Below the pieces are notes generated by a model. The model searched no databases, had not been told where the DNA came from, and saw only the letters and a list, made by a program, of their open reading frames with translations. Position numbers and translations under genes: made by a program. Shown here piece after piece: positions 16,695 to 28,100 of a stretch of 64,000 bases of DNA; the stretch's first letter is position 1, and every line of letters begins with the position of its first letter. Source of the stretch: CAWHBO01 sp963827735 (GTDB lineage Bacteria > Patescibacteriota > Patescibacteriia > Patescibacteriales > UBA12075); contig CAWHBO010000001.1 in NCBI GenBank assembly GCA_963827735.1, positions 1 through 64,000 of the forward strand, read 5' to 3'.

Positions 16695-17138
16695 ATGACT
16701 GAAGACACTGTTACAATCCAAGAAAAGAAAAATGAGCCGGTTAGCTTTAAGGGGAAGTATATTTCCGCGATCGGACGCAGAAAAACCGCGGTTGCCAGAG
16801 TCAGGATGTTTAAGAAAGGCGTCGGGGCGATTGTTGTCAATGATTTAAAAGCCGGTGAATATTTCCCGGAGAACATTGTCGGCATCATCCGCCAGCCTTT
16901 GAAATTGACCAGCCATTTGAGGGATTTGAATTTTTCAGTTACTGTAAAAGGCAGCGGCAAGAAAAGCCAGGCCGAAGCGATCCGCCACGGCATCACCAGA
17001 GCGCTGATGGCAGATGAAATTGAACTGAGGCCAACGCTCAAATCCAAGGGCTGGGTGACAAGAGATCCGAGAAAGAAGGAAAGAAAGAAACCGGGACTCA
17101 AAAAAGCCAGACGCGCGCCGCAGTGGGCAAAGAGGTAG
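16695..17138 (+). CDS. rpsI: 30S ribosomal protein S9
   Basis: A 147-residue protein whose C-terminal arginine contacts P-site tRNA. Visible: YISAIGRRKTAVARVRMFKKG, GIIRQPLKLT (usual ...PL), GSGKKSQAEAIRHGITRAL, and the C-terminal VTRDPRKKERKKPGLKKARR-type tail finishing PQWAKR (usual PQFSKR). A ~17-residue N-terminal extension precedes the core. It is the last gene before a strong terminator. Confidence 0.96.
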   Translation: MTEDTVTIQEKKNEPVSFKGKYISAIGRRKTAVARVRMFKKGVGAIVVNDLKAGEYFPENIVGIIRQPLKLTSHLRDLNFSVTVKGSGKKSQAEAIRHGITRALMADEIELRPTLKSKGWVTRDPRKKERKKPGLKKARRAPQWAKR

Positions 17139-17160
17139 CACTATTTTTGTAAAATATTTT

Positions 17161-17195
17161 AAAAGTAACCGCAGAGATGCGGTTACTTTTTTTTT
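17161..17195 (+). terminator. Intrinsic terminator of the ribosomal operon
   Basis: A perfect 12-bp stem AAAAGTAACCGC / GCGGTTACTTTT with a 6-base loop, continuing into T9 in total. It is 22 bases after the rpsI stop. Confidence 0.93.
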
Positions 17196-17458
17196 GCGTA
17201 GTCGCAAATTTTTAATTTTTAATTTTCAATTTTTAAACAATTTTCAATCTTGAAAATTATAATTCTAATGTTTGTCATCCCGGAATTTTTTTTTGGAGCG
17301 TCAGCGAGAAAAAAATATAGAGGGGATTTTTGTGGATAAGTTTTTTATTTGGATATTTTCAGAAATCAGTTATGAATGTTCAAAAAAATCGTTATAATAT
17401 ATAAATTATTTTATTTAATGTTTGCCATAAATATCAAATTAAAAATAAATAAAAAAAT
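17196..17458. other. Gene-free AT-rich spacer
   Basis: No reading frame or RNA gene is recognised. It holds short words such as TTTTTAATTTTTAATTTTCA and a more GC-rich stretch near 17275-17335 (CATCCCGGAATTT, GGAGCGTCAGCGAG) that may be a decayed repeat. Confidence 0.5.
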
Positions 17459-17488
17459 TTGAACAAAGGGGCGCAAATGTTGTATAAT
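17459..17488 (+). promoter_or_regulatory. Promoter for a short transcript or for the gene at 17645
   Basis: TTGAAC (17459-17464), 18-base spacer, TATAAT (17483-17488). Transcription would begin near 17495. Confidence 0.55.
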
Positions 17489-17494
17489 AAAGAT

Positions 17495-17626
17495 AAGAAA
17501 TTTATACTGATCATATAAATTTCTTGTTTGATTTAAGACATTTCCCCGTCATGTTTGTCAACTTAAAAACAGACAATTTTTTTATATATAAAAAACAGCT
17601 TTTTTCATGCTGTTTTTTGTTTTTTA
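17495..17626 (+). ncRNA. Candidate small RNA between a promoter and a terminator
   Basis: Right after the promoter there is a perfect 11-bp hairpin AAGAAATTTAT / ATAAATTTCTT (17495-17525, loop 9). A weak TTGTC / GACAA stem before T7 (about 17557-17586) follows, and then the terminator at 17590. No protein start with a plausible frame lies in it. The layout fits a ~90-130 base RNA or a terminated leader for the gene at 17645. It matches no RNA family I can name. Confidence 0.4.
17590..17626 (+). terminator. Intrinsic terminator upstream of the gene at 17645
   Basis: A 10-bp stem AAAAAACAGC / GCTGTTTTTT (17590-17599 and 17609-17618) with a 9-base loop and further T-rich sequence. It lies just 19 bases before the next start codon, so that gene needs read-through or its own start site. 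Confidence 0.75.
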
Positions 17627-17644
17627 CTATTTAACATAAACATT

Positions 17645-18268
17645 ATGATTTCGTTTTCAAAAATCATTTTCGCCATCAAAAATCAAACTGACGCCAAAAG
17701 AAAAATAAAAAAATTTATCAGGACAAAAAAAGCGATAATTGTGGCGGCAGCAATTGTCATTGTTGTTGGCGGATATTTTCTGATTGCCAATCCGTTCAAT
17801 CTTTGGCAGGATAACGCAAAACAGGCTTATGATGTTTTGATCATGGTGCATGACCAGACCAACAGCGACCCGGTTGAAGACCAAAGGACTTCCATGAAAA
17901 AAGGCGATGCGCTGGTCGTGGAAACTCAGGGACACCAGTGGTCAGACACGGAAAAAATCAGCTACCTGATTTTAAAAATGGAGCTGACTCCCGAGCAGGC
18001 CGCTAAACTCACGCAAGCGAAAGAAAGAGAAATCCCCAAAAGCGAATTGACCGATGAAGAGAAGCAGAGAATGGCAGAAGAAAAAAAACGCGCCGAGGAA
18101 GAAGGCCGCGAGTACCGGGAAGAACCGCGCCGCGAGACTTTAATCGCGCGGGAATACTTTATAAATTTAAATGATCGTTTCCCGAAGTTCAAAGACATTG
18201 ATCTGTTGTCCGGACAGCCGTTTTTGGATAAGACGTTTGATTGGGGGATTGTGAGTAGGAAGAAGTAG
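17645..18268 (+). CDS. Membrane-anchored protein of unknown function
   Basis: A 207-residue product. Residues 1-28 are basic, 29-48 (AIIVAAAIVIVVGGYFLIA) form one membrane segment, and the rest should lie outside the membrane. The outer part begins NPFNLWQDNAKQAYDVLIMV, contains a segment about handling of 'KKGDALVVETQGHQWSDTE', and a charged stretch at ~138-165 (EEKQRMAEEKKRAEEEGRE) likely to be helical. I do not recognise a family. Its composition is closer to the GC-rich housekeeping genes than to the AT-rich spacers. The next gene is 18 bases downstream on the same strand, but a shared function is not apparent. Confidence 0.75.
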   Translation: MISFSKIIFAIKNQTDAKRKIKKFIRTKKAIIVAAAIVIVVGGYFLIANPFNLWQDNAKQAYDVLIMVHDQTNSDPVEDQRTSMKKGDALVVETQGHQWSDTEKISYLILKMELTPEQAAKLTQAKEREIPKSELTDEEKQRMAEEKKRAEEEGREYREEPRRETLIAREYFINLNDRFPKFKDIDLLSGQPFLDKTFDWGIVSRKK

Positions 18269-18286
18269 CTTTGAAATTTTGAAATT

Positions 18287-18934
18287 ATGTATATTTATCT
18301 AGATGAATCATACAACCTAAAAGACCGTGACAAAAAACAGTTTATCAGTATAAATGGGTTTATGGTTCTTGATGAAAAATCGCTTTTTAAAGAATGGAAG
18401 AAGATTCGGCGGCCATTCTTGCTAAAAAGAAGACGTATACATGCCACTGATAGTTACTTTGATGCATTAAAACAAAAAGTTCTTGGTATAATCAACAAAA
18501 AGGCTGATTTGAACATCGTGTCGGTAATTCAAATATTACAGGAAATGCCATTTGATAAAAAATATTGGGATAAAAACAAGCTTGATTTTGATCTGGTGTG
18601 TTTGGATTTAACCAAGTGCCTTTTAAGGAATTTAAATTTGCAAGAATATCGATTTGCAAAAATTAAAGTTGACAATCGTAAATACAAAAATAGCAGTTTT
18701 GGCAAAAATAAATTTGGAAACGAAATAAATAATTTTTTAAACATTTATTACCCCAAGCTTAAAGCCGAATTGGCGTTGCAACCATCAACGACTGACGTAT
18801 TAATAGAATTGGCAGATTTTATTTCAAATATTTTGTATCGCGTGGAAATTGATGATGATAAAAATTTTATTGAAGAATATAGATATAAAATTATACAAAT
18901 AAAAAACCCGCTAAAAAAAGCAGATTTTTTGTAG
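18287..18934 (+). CDS. DUF3800 domain protein
   Basis: A 215-residue product that begins MYIYLDESYNLKDRDKKQFI, the hallmark acidic start (YLDES) of DUF3800, a family with a predicted RNase H-like fold and conserved acidic residues. A later acidic site lies in TDVLIELADFISN, which fits the family's C-terminal aspartate motif. Biochemical function is unknown; these genes are scattered among mobile and defence-like islands. The last ten codons (KNPLKKADFL) coincide with a hairpin that on the other strand would terminate the RNA candidate at 18901-19019. The DNA is AT-rich relative to the gene before it. Confidence 0.8.
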   Translation: MYIYLDESYNLKDRDKKQFISINGFMVLDEKSLFKEWKKIRRPFLLKRRRIHATDSYFDALKQKVLGIINKKADLNIVSVIQILQEMPFDKKYWDKNKLDFDLVCLDLTKCLLRNLNLQEYRFAKIKVDNRKYKNSSFGKNKFGNEINNFLNIYYPKLKAELALQPSTTDVLIELADFISNILYRVEIDDDKNFIEEYRYKIIQIKNPLKKADFL

Positions 18935-19019
18935 ATACCTTTTGGGACTGTTCCGATTTCGCAGGATAACTCCTGATTTGAGAGTGCCCTCCATCGAACT
19001 TTACCCTAAGGATTTATTC
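18901..19019 (-). ncRNA. Candidate structured RNA convergent to the DUF3800 gene
   Basis: Read on the minus strand, nested pairings can be drawn: P1 CCTT-A-GGG with CCC-AA-AAGG (19011-19004 with 18946-18938), P2 GTTCGAT with ATCGGAAC with one bulged G (999-993 with 957-950 of the 18.9-19.0 kb block), and inside a three-way junction P4 CAGGA-GTTA-TCCTG (975-962) and a shorter P3 GGAG-GGCA-CTCT. It ends in an A6TCTGC / GCGGGT6 hairpin followed by T (18901-18930), an intrinsic terminator, and has a promoter at 19027-19054. RNA motifs located near DUF3800 genes have been described from comparative genomics (DUF3800 RNA motifs); membership here is my inference from position and structure, not from a search. 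Confidence 0.55.
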
Positions 19020-19026
19020 TGAATAT

Positions 19027-19054
19027 ATAATAGCATAATAATAAAAAAAGTCAA
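19027..19054 (-). promoter_or_regulatory. Minus-strand promoter for the structured RNA
   Basis: On the minus strand TTGACT (19054-19049), 16-base spacer, TATTAT (19032-19027). Transcription would start at about 19019, at the 5' side of the structured segment. Confidence 0.5.
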
Positions 19055-19138
19055 TAACCGCTGATTTTCATTGATTTTGCTGAAGACACTGAAAAAATTA
19101 AAATAGAAATTAAGAAATTTATAGAAATTAAGGGAAAC

Positions 19139-22100
19139 ATGAACAAAGAAACAAGATACAAGAAACAAGGATACAAACAAATCTCAAAATTCAAATCTCA
19201 AATTACAAAAAGTTTGAAATTTGGAAATTTGAAGTTGTTTGGTTTTTGTATCTTGTATCCTTGTATCCTTGTTGCTGTCTTCTCAATTCTGTTGGTTAAT
19301 CATGCAAGCGCCGCTGTTACATATTACAATTCGGCTTCAACGCCGGCGGATAATGGGACGAATACTGCCAACCCCACCACGATTACGCCGCCGGCGAGTA
19401 TGCAGGATGGCGATTTGGCTATAATCATCGCAGGTAATGGCGGAGCATCCGGAAATCCGGCGATTACCAACACCGGCGGACAGACATGGACTGCTCTGAC
19501 GCAAAGAAACGCCACCAACACTCGCGTTAATGTTTTTTGGGCAAGATTTAATGGCACTTGGAGCGCCAGTCCGACCGTGACTTTGGGGGCAACTACGAAC
19601 AACATCGTCGTGATGCATGTTTTTCGTCCGACCGGAACGAATTATTATTGGGAAATTGACGTAGCCGAATCCAGCAACACCTATGCCGCGCCTTCCAGCC
19701 CCTATACCATTACCATTAACGGCATCACCACACAGACCGCGGGGGCATTGGTGTTTGCCGTCTGGACCTGCCGTGATGATAATACCTGGACGTCATTGAC
19801 GGCCGGTTGGTCAACTCCCGGTTCGGCGCAATATCGTAATACTTCCGGTACGACCGATCAATCAGTGACTGCCGCTTATCAGATATTCGCTTCTGCGACT
19901 TCCACCGGCAATGTCAGCAAGACCCAAGCTACGAGCCCGGCTGACCCTGGTACATATTATATTCTCGCTTTTAAGGAAACAGCCTATGTCGTACCGACTG
20001 TAACCACTCAAGCGGCGTCCAGCATTGCTACCAGTACTGCCACCTTGAATGGAGACATTACGGCGACCGGAGGCGTGAACGCGACGATCAGAGGTTTTGT
20101 TTATGGCACTTCCAGCCAGAGCTTGCCCGGGAATGTGGACGCGACCAGTTCCGGATATACCAGCTATACCGAAACTTCCGGCTCTTACGGCACCGGCGCC
20201 TATACTGCCAATCTGAGCAGTCTGCCACAGGGAACGACATATTATGTCCGGTCTTATGCTCGCAATTCGGTTGGCTATAGCTATGGCAATGAAATCTCTT
20301 TCACCACCCTGACTCCGCCGATTGAATGGGTAAGCATCATTGATACGGGCACGTCCACGTATCGCGATTATTCCAGTCTGGCGATGTGGGCGGCGCTTAA
20401 TGTTGACCTGACTTCGGCGGCAACCAAAGTTTTTTCTTGGAGCACAGCCAGCGGTACGATTCCGGACGGATACACTGTGGTTGGCGCCACGAGCGGAGCG
20501 CTGGCGAGTTCCACGCATATGTCCACGACGACCGCTTCCGGAGGTAATCAGCAGATTCTCCTCTCGCATATTTCCGGCATTTTTCAAAATGGCGAACAGG
20601 TGTATATCCAGGGCATGGCCACGAGCTCATATTATGTCTATTTATCATCAGCCGGCAACCCCGCCATTGCAGTAGCAACTTGCCGAGCCTCTACCGGTTT
20701 GGCTGATACGGCCGCGGTTGTGATCAACGGCTGGACCACTTCGGCGGATTATTATATCAAAATTTGGACCGATCCGAGCGAGGGTTATCGGCATGCGGGG
20801 AAGTGGGATGAAACGAAATACAGACTGCAGGGTACGCAATATAACGCGTATTATGGATTTTTAACTGTACAAGAAGATTATACACAAATTGATGGTTTAC
20901 AGATTTATGTTACGGCAGGAGTAAATGAGGCATATGGGATTTGCGTAGGACTTGGATCATCAGTTGCTGGCACTTCAATAAATGTAAGTTTATCAAACAA
21001 TATTATTCGAGGAAGTAATTCTGGATATAGTTGGTTTCAAGGAATCACATATTTTAATAACAACAATGGCACAGGAGCGCATAAAATATGGAATAATATC
21101 GTGACTGATTTTACTGGCCTATATTCCTATGGCTTATCAATTTATAATACCGCTGCTACTGTTTATGCATACAACAATACTATTGTTGATTGCGGGGTGG
21201 GCATTGGTATTAGTGGTGATAGTATACCGACAAGTTTAATAGCAAAAAATAATTTAGTTAAGAATTGTGAAATTCCATATAATATATATGATTCCGCAAG
21301 TTTTGGAGTCGGTACGGACAACAACTCAACAGATAGCGATGATACCCCAGGCGTTGGCACACATAATCTCATAAATCAAAATTTCAAATTTGTTGATGAG
21401 TTGAACGATGATTTTCATTTGGCATCCAATGATATGGGCGCTCGCAATCGGGGCGCTGATTTGTCTGCCGATACTTATATTCCGTTTAGTGATGATATTG
21501 ATGATGATACCCGCTCAATTGACATCTGGGATATTGGTGCGGATGAAACTGAGAATGCGGTTTTTTATTCAGTGGGGCAAAATACGAGTGATCATTCCAG
21601 CGGGGGGAACGTGGCTATTGCAAACGGCTTGGCGACTTTTGATACGGCGCAGACTGCTACCAATCTGGGCATTGGTGATGTGTTGACGGCCGGCAGTCGG
21701 ACTTTTTATCTGTATGAAAAAGCGGACACGGCTCACTGGTATGTCCAAACCGCGACCGGCACGACTCCGGCGGATTTGTCGTCTTCGGCCGTCACGTCCA
21801 TTGCGCATGCTTATCCTTCGCTTAACAATGCCATGGCCAGTTCTTCCCTTAGGCTTGGCACCAGCGATTTGGCGGCTGGAAATTTTGTTTTGAATGTGCC
21901 GTGTTACTTTGATACGGGCGCGGATACGCAAGCGGTGACTGTTGACGGCTTTACGACAGGGACTTCTACTTATATAAAAATTTATACGCCGACTAATACT
22001 GCGACAGAATGTAATCAGACGCAGAGGCACAGTGGGAAGTGGGATGAGAGTAAATATCGGTTGATAACCGGAACTGGCGGCATGAGTTTATATTTAAGCG

Positions 22101-25100
22101 ACAATTACACAGTAGTTGAGGGTCTGCAAGTACAAAATACCGGTTCGGCAATTGATGATAGTTGTATTGTGCTTTATGAATATGCCACCAATTTTAGTCT
22201 TTCCAATAATATTGTCAGAGGCGGTGATAATGGAATTGTTTATACTTTCCAAACTGAATTATATGGAACAAAAATATATAATAATATTGTGTATGGAGCA
22301 AATCGCTCTGGAATAATTATAAATACAAATTATTACGATGGATCGGTATATATCTATAATAATACAGTTTATGGTAATAATCTAAGTGATTCTGATTATA
22401 ATGGTGGTATAAGCGGAGGCCTAATGTCTTATGTTTACAATAATATTTCAATGGGACATCCTAGTGGAACGTATAAAGGAGATTATTTATATCTTACTAA
22501 CTCCGGATATAATATTTCTTCTGATGCTACTGCATCCGGTACGGGTTCTCAGATAAATACAACGGTTAATTTTGTTGATCCCGCCAATGGCGATTTCCAT
22601 TTAGCTCCCGGAGATTTTGGTGCTAGAAACAAAGGCGCGGATTTATCAAATGATCCGTATTTGCTAATTAATTCAGATATAGACAATGACGAACGTCCAG
22701 CCGGAAGTTTGTGGGACATTGGCGCGGATGAGGCGATCTTTAGGATTTATAGAAGTATCGCGCCGAACAAGACGAATGAATTGGATTATGGACGGACAGG
22801 ATATAACCTCACCATGACTGCCACGAGCGTCGCCTTTAGCGCGGATGTGCCGGACAATGTTGGTGTTGGTGATGTGATTGTCTATAACGCTTCATCGTCA
22901 CTGGCCTTCATCACCGGCAGAAACAGCGCCACCAGCTTCACAGTGGAAAGCGCGACCGGCACTCCCGTCAGGACCCAAACTTCCACGACTGCCTGGGCGA
23001 TTTATCGCGCCTATACCTCTTTGTCCAATGCCGAAGCCGGCATTGAGAATACGGGCATTCCGGCAGGGGTAAGGAATTTTGACACTTGGACTGATGGCAG
23101 GGATATCGCCAGCACCTCTGAGCAATGGAACATTGCGGCGTATGCTAATGGCACTACGGCTGATTCTTACGTTACGATTGATGGTTGGACGACAGCTGAA
23201 AATAATTTTATAAAAGTCTATACGCCGACTCTAAGCACGGAAGTTGGAGTAAGTGAAAGGCATGTTGGAAAATGGGATAATAATAAATATCAAATTGAGC
23301 ATGATAGCTCGGATTATAATGCGGCCATTTGGTCAAATGAGGAATATGTTAGAATTGATGGTTTACAAATTCGTGATACTTCTTCTCCTCTGGATTCGCA
23401 ATACCCCATTGCGATGGGGGGTAGTGCTGCCGGTGCTATGGATTTAAGAATATCTAATAATATAATCAGGGGTTCAGGTTTTTATACTATAGGAAGTGCA
23501 GGAAGTGGTATTTTTATTGATGCGGTTGGCGCTAATTCAGTTGTGCGTGCATGGAATAACATAGTTTATGATTTTAATACGTCTAATGACGCTGGTTTGT
23601 GCGCTTATCGACAGGAAGATTCTGATACTACAGCGTATATCTATAACAATACATTTTATAACACACGTTATGCCACTCATGCTTATGAGGGTAAAATTAT
23701 TGCAAAAAATAATTTAGCCCAATCAGTAGTGGTTTTTGGTGCGGCGACTAATGGTTATTATGGTCTAGGAACAGATTATAATTATTCTGATGATGATATG
23801 AATTATAACAATGGCCCGCATGGACAGTATAATATAACCATATCTCTAGCTGATTCAGCAAATTATGACTTCCATCTGTCTCCAGCCGACAACATCGCCA
23901 AAAACGCTGGCAAGGATTTGTCGCGTGATTTGTATTTGCCGATTACGACTGATGTTGATGGCGGGGCGCGCTCCAAGCAGGAAACCGGGTTCAGTTATGA
24001 CATTGGCGCGGATGAAGTGTCTGCTACGCCGGTGTATTTCTCGGTGGGGCAGAATACGAATTCGCATGAAGTTGGAGCGGGGAATGTCAATGTCGCGACT
24101 GGCACAGCTTATTTTTCCGTGGCGCAAACCGCCAGCACGACCGGCGTTGGTGATAAGCTGACAGCCGGAAGTCGCACATTCTATATCTCTGGTAAAATTT
24201 CTGATACAGCGTGGTCAGTCGTCACTGCCACTGGCTCTATGCCAGCTACTCTCGCTACCACTTCGGTTACGTCCATTGCTCATGCTTTCGCTTCACTGTT
24301 TGCGGCCGAAGCTGGCATCCCGGCTCTGCTTGGCACATCCGATTTGGTTTCGGGTGGATATCAATTGAACATTCCTTGTTATTATGATTCCGGACCAGAT
24401 ACGACAGCTGTAAATATTATTGGCTGGGTGACTGGGGAGGATAATTATATTAAGATTTATACGCCGACTGATACTGACACCGAAGTTAATCAGACGCAGA
24501 GACATAATGGTGTGTGGAATAATAATAAATATTATCTCAATTCCAATAATAACTATCCATTAAACCTAAACATTAATAATGTAAAGATTGATGGTTTACA
24601 AATACTTGTTTCCGGATCTGCGAATTGGTTGACAGGCATACAAAATACTTATGAAGTAGATAATATAGATATTTCTAATAATATAGTCAGAAATACCAAT
24701 TCCGGGCTTTATGGCACAGGTATAAGCCTGAATGGAGATTCTAACAAGGTTTGGAATAATATTGTTTATGATTTTACCAATGATGCCTGGGGGATAGGCT
24801 GTGATGACGGAGTGAATGATGAATCTTGTTATGTTTTTAACAATACGATGTATAATTGTCGCATCGGTATAACCACTGGATATCTGGGCACAATTGCGGT
24901 TAACAATCTGATTGATGCGAATAACTATAATTATGACGGCACCTTTGCTGTCGGCTCCGGTTATAACGCGGGGAATTTAAGCGATGAAATGAATGTGGAT
25001 ACGGGTGCCGGACCGAATAATACGGTTTCTCAAACTTTTGTTTTTGTAGACGAAACAAACGACGATTTCCGCTTGGCCAAAACAGACACGTCAGCCGTGG

Positions 25101-28100
25101 ATGCCGCAACATCATCGTTAATTTCTCAATTTCCCAATTTCTCAATTTCCAATGACATTGAAGGCGAAGCCCGCCTCGGCACCTGGGATATCGGGGCTGA
25201 TGAAATGAATTTGCCGGAAGAATTTGTATCGGTGATTGATCCGGGCAATGGCGCGGGGACGGACTTTGATTCGCTGTCTGAATGGAACACGGTCGTGCAT
25301 GCTGATTTGACTCTTGCCTCTACCAGGGTATTCTCCTGGTCAACAGCTAGCGGTACCATTCCAGACGGAGCGACGGTCGTAGGAAACACTTCGGGAGCGA
25401 TTGCGACGGCGACCCACATGACCGCGACCACCACCTTAACCGGCTCGGCGCAGATTCTCTTGACCAATATCTCCGGTACTTTCCAATCCGGCGAACAGGT
25501 TTCGCTCCAGGGTTATGCCACTTCTTCGGTTTATATATATTTATCTAATTCCGGCAATACGGTAATTGCCGTGGCTAAATGCCGGACTTCGGATGGCAGT
25601 CCGGATTATGGTGGTATAGTTTTTATTGGATGGGAAACAGATGTTAATCATTACGTAAAGATTTGGGCCGATCCCGATGAGAATTATCGGCATAATGGGG
25701 AATGGAATGAAGAAAAGTATCGGATTATTTCAAATGATTATTTTACTACTTTATGGATTAATTCATTAGATGTTGTCATTGATGGTTTACAAATTGAAAA
25801 TGTACGAGACACCTCAGTAGATGGAAGTGGTGACGGTATTAGATACTCTGACAATGGAGATACGCATGTTATAATCAGTAATAATATAGTAAGAAAACAG
25901 GCGCCAAATGGAGTATCTACCACCGGAATAAATTTTGATAGTTATGAAGCATATAACACTACGTTGAATATTTACAATAATATTTTATATGATTTTACCA
26001 ATGGAATACGTTTGAGCTATATAAATAATGGTCATGTAGCATCAATTAATAATAACACAATAGTAAACAACTATTATGGTATACATATTAGCGGTTGGCC
26101 CAGTGCAGCAGTCCTGAATTTGTATAATAATTTGGTGCAATCACACAATCAAGTTGTTGATTACGAATTAGATACTAGCGGGGTTGCTATAAACAGAAGC
26201 GCCAATATTTCTTCTGATAATACTTCACCTGATGGATCTACTTATCAAAATAAAATAGTAATGTTCGCAGACGAAGATAATGACAACTTTCACCTAGATT
26301 CGGCTGATACAAAAGCCAGAAACAAGGGCGCGAATTTGACGGCTGATGTGTATCTGCCGATTAGCGATGACATTGACGGTAATGACAGATTGGATACGGC
26401 CGGGACTTGGGATATTGGGGCGGATGAGAACATTGCCAAGATTTATAGAAGCGTAGGGCCAAATGCCACTGCGGATTTGAGTAATGGCGGGTCACTGGAA
26501 ATAAGGATCGCCAGTTCATCCACGGGCGGTGTGGCTGACTATGTCGCTTACTTCACGACTGCCCAGCCGGACAATGTGGGGGTGGGGGATGCCATTCAAT
26601 ATGACAAAGATAACGGCGGAAGTGTTGATTCCATTGTTTTCATTACCAAGCGCTACAACTCAAATTATTATTCTGTACGCACCGCCACCGGCAGTGCGCC
26701 ATTTCTGACTACGACTGCGGATGAGGATTGGGGGATTTATCGGGCTTACACAGCCTTGTTTAACGCTGAGGCTGGTGATGAAAATGATGCGATTAGCGAC
26801 ACTGTGGAAGCTTTTGAGAATTGGGCAAATGGAAAAGATTTATATAACAATCAGGAACAATGGAATATAGCTTGTTATGTTGGAGAGTCTAATGCGTCTG
26901 ACACTGTGGCTGTTTCAATTAATGATTGGATTGCAGCTGATGAAAATTTTATAAATATTTATACGCCAGTGAGAAGTGATGAAGTGGGTGTGAGCCAGAG
27001 GCATTTAGGCACAATTAATTCCGGAGGATACGTGCTTGCTCCTGCGACAACCGACACAGCCATTTCCATGGATGAGGATTGGTCATATGTTTCTGCGGTT
27101 ATAGATGGTTTAGTCATAAAAACCAATGATGCAACCGGTATTCGATTTGGAGGAGATGGATATTTTGGTTTAGGTAATGTTACTATTAAAAATAATATAG
27201 TAAAAAGAATAACAGGATCATCAGAGTTTCGTTATGGAATACATGCATCATTCAGAGTAGAAGATCAAAATGCTTATATAAATAATAATATTATATCTAA
27301 TTTTTATGGAGGAATTGCTGTAACTTACAGTATTGGACATGTATATAATAATACACTATATAACAATTTTACGGGCATATTATCCAATACATTTTCTGGC
27401 ATTAATGCAAAAAATAATCTCTCTTATAATAATACAAATAATAATTATGCTATATATGATGGTGTGTTTAGCAGTGATTCATCGAATAATCTTTCCGGAC
27501 CATCATTTTCAGACGCCCCCGGATTGAATCCGCAAAATGCGAAGACGGTTATTTTTAAAGATGTTGCGAATGGCGATTTCCATTTAGCGCCCGGAGATTT
27601 TGGTGCTCGCAACAAAGGCGCGGATTTATCAAATGATTTATATTTACCAATCAATACAGACATAGACAATGACGAACGTCCGGCCGGTACTCTTTGGGAT
27701 ATCGGTGCCGACGAGGCCATCTTCAGAATATACAGAAGCATCGCGCCGAACAAGACGAATGAATTGGATTATGGACGGACAGGCCGTAGCCTCACCATGA
27801 CTGCCACGAGCGTCGCCTTTAGCGCGGATGTACCGGACAATGTCGGCGTAGGCGATGTGATTGTCTATAACGCTTCATCGTCACTGGCTTTCATCACCGG
27901 CCGAAACAGCGCCACGAGTTTCACAGTGGAAAGCGCGACCGGCACTCCGGTCAGAGTCCAAAGCTCCACGATCGCCTGGGCGATTTATCGCGCCTATACC
28001 TCTTTGTCCAATGCCGAAGCCGGCACTGAAAACACGGGGATTCCGGCAGGGGTACGCAATTTTGATACTTGGACTGATGGCAAAGATATTGCCAGCTCAT

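Noticed and set aside
18935..19020. tRNA gene in the spacer after DUF3800
   Set aside because: No TTCRA loop, no acceptor-stem pairing of 7 bp and no cloverleaf; the fold seen is different and on the other strand.
19862..20587. 241-codon open frame on the minus strand within the giant gene, and similar antisense frames
   Set aside because: Arginine/serine/glycine-rich low-complexity translations with no recognisable domain, fully inside a confidently coding region; shadows of GC-rich codons.
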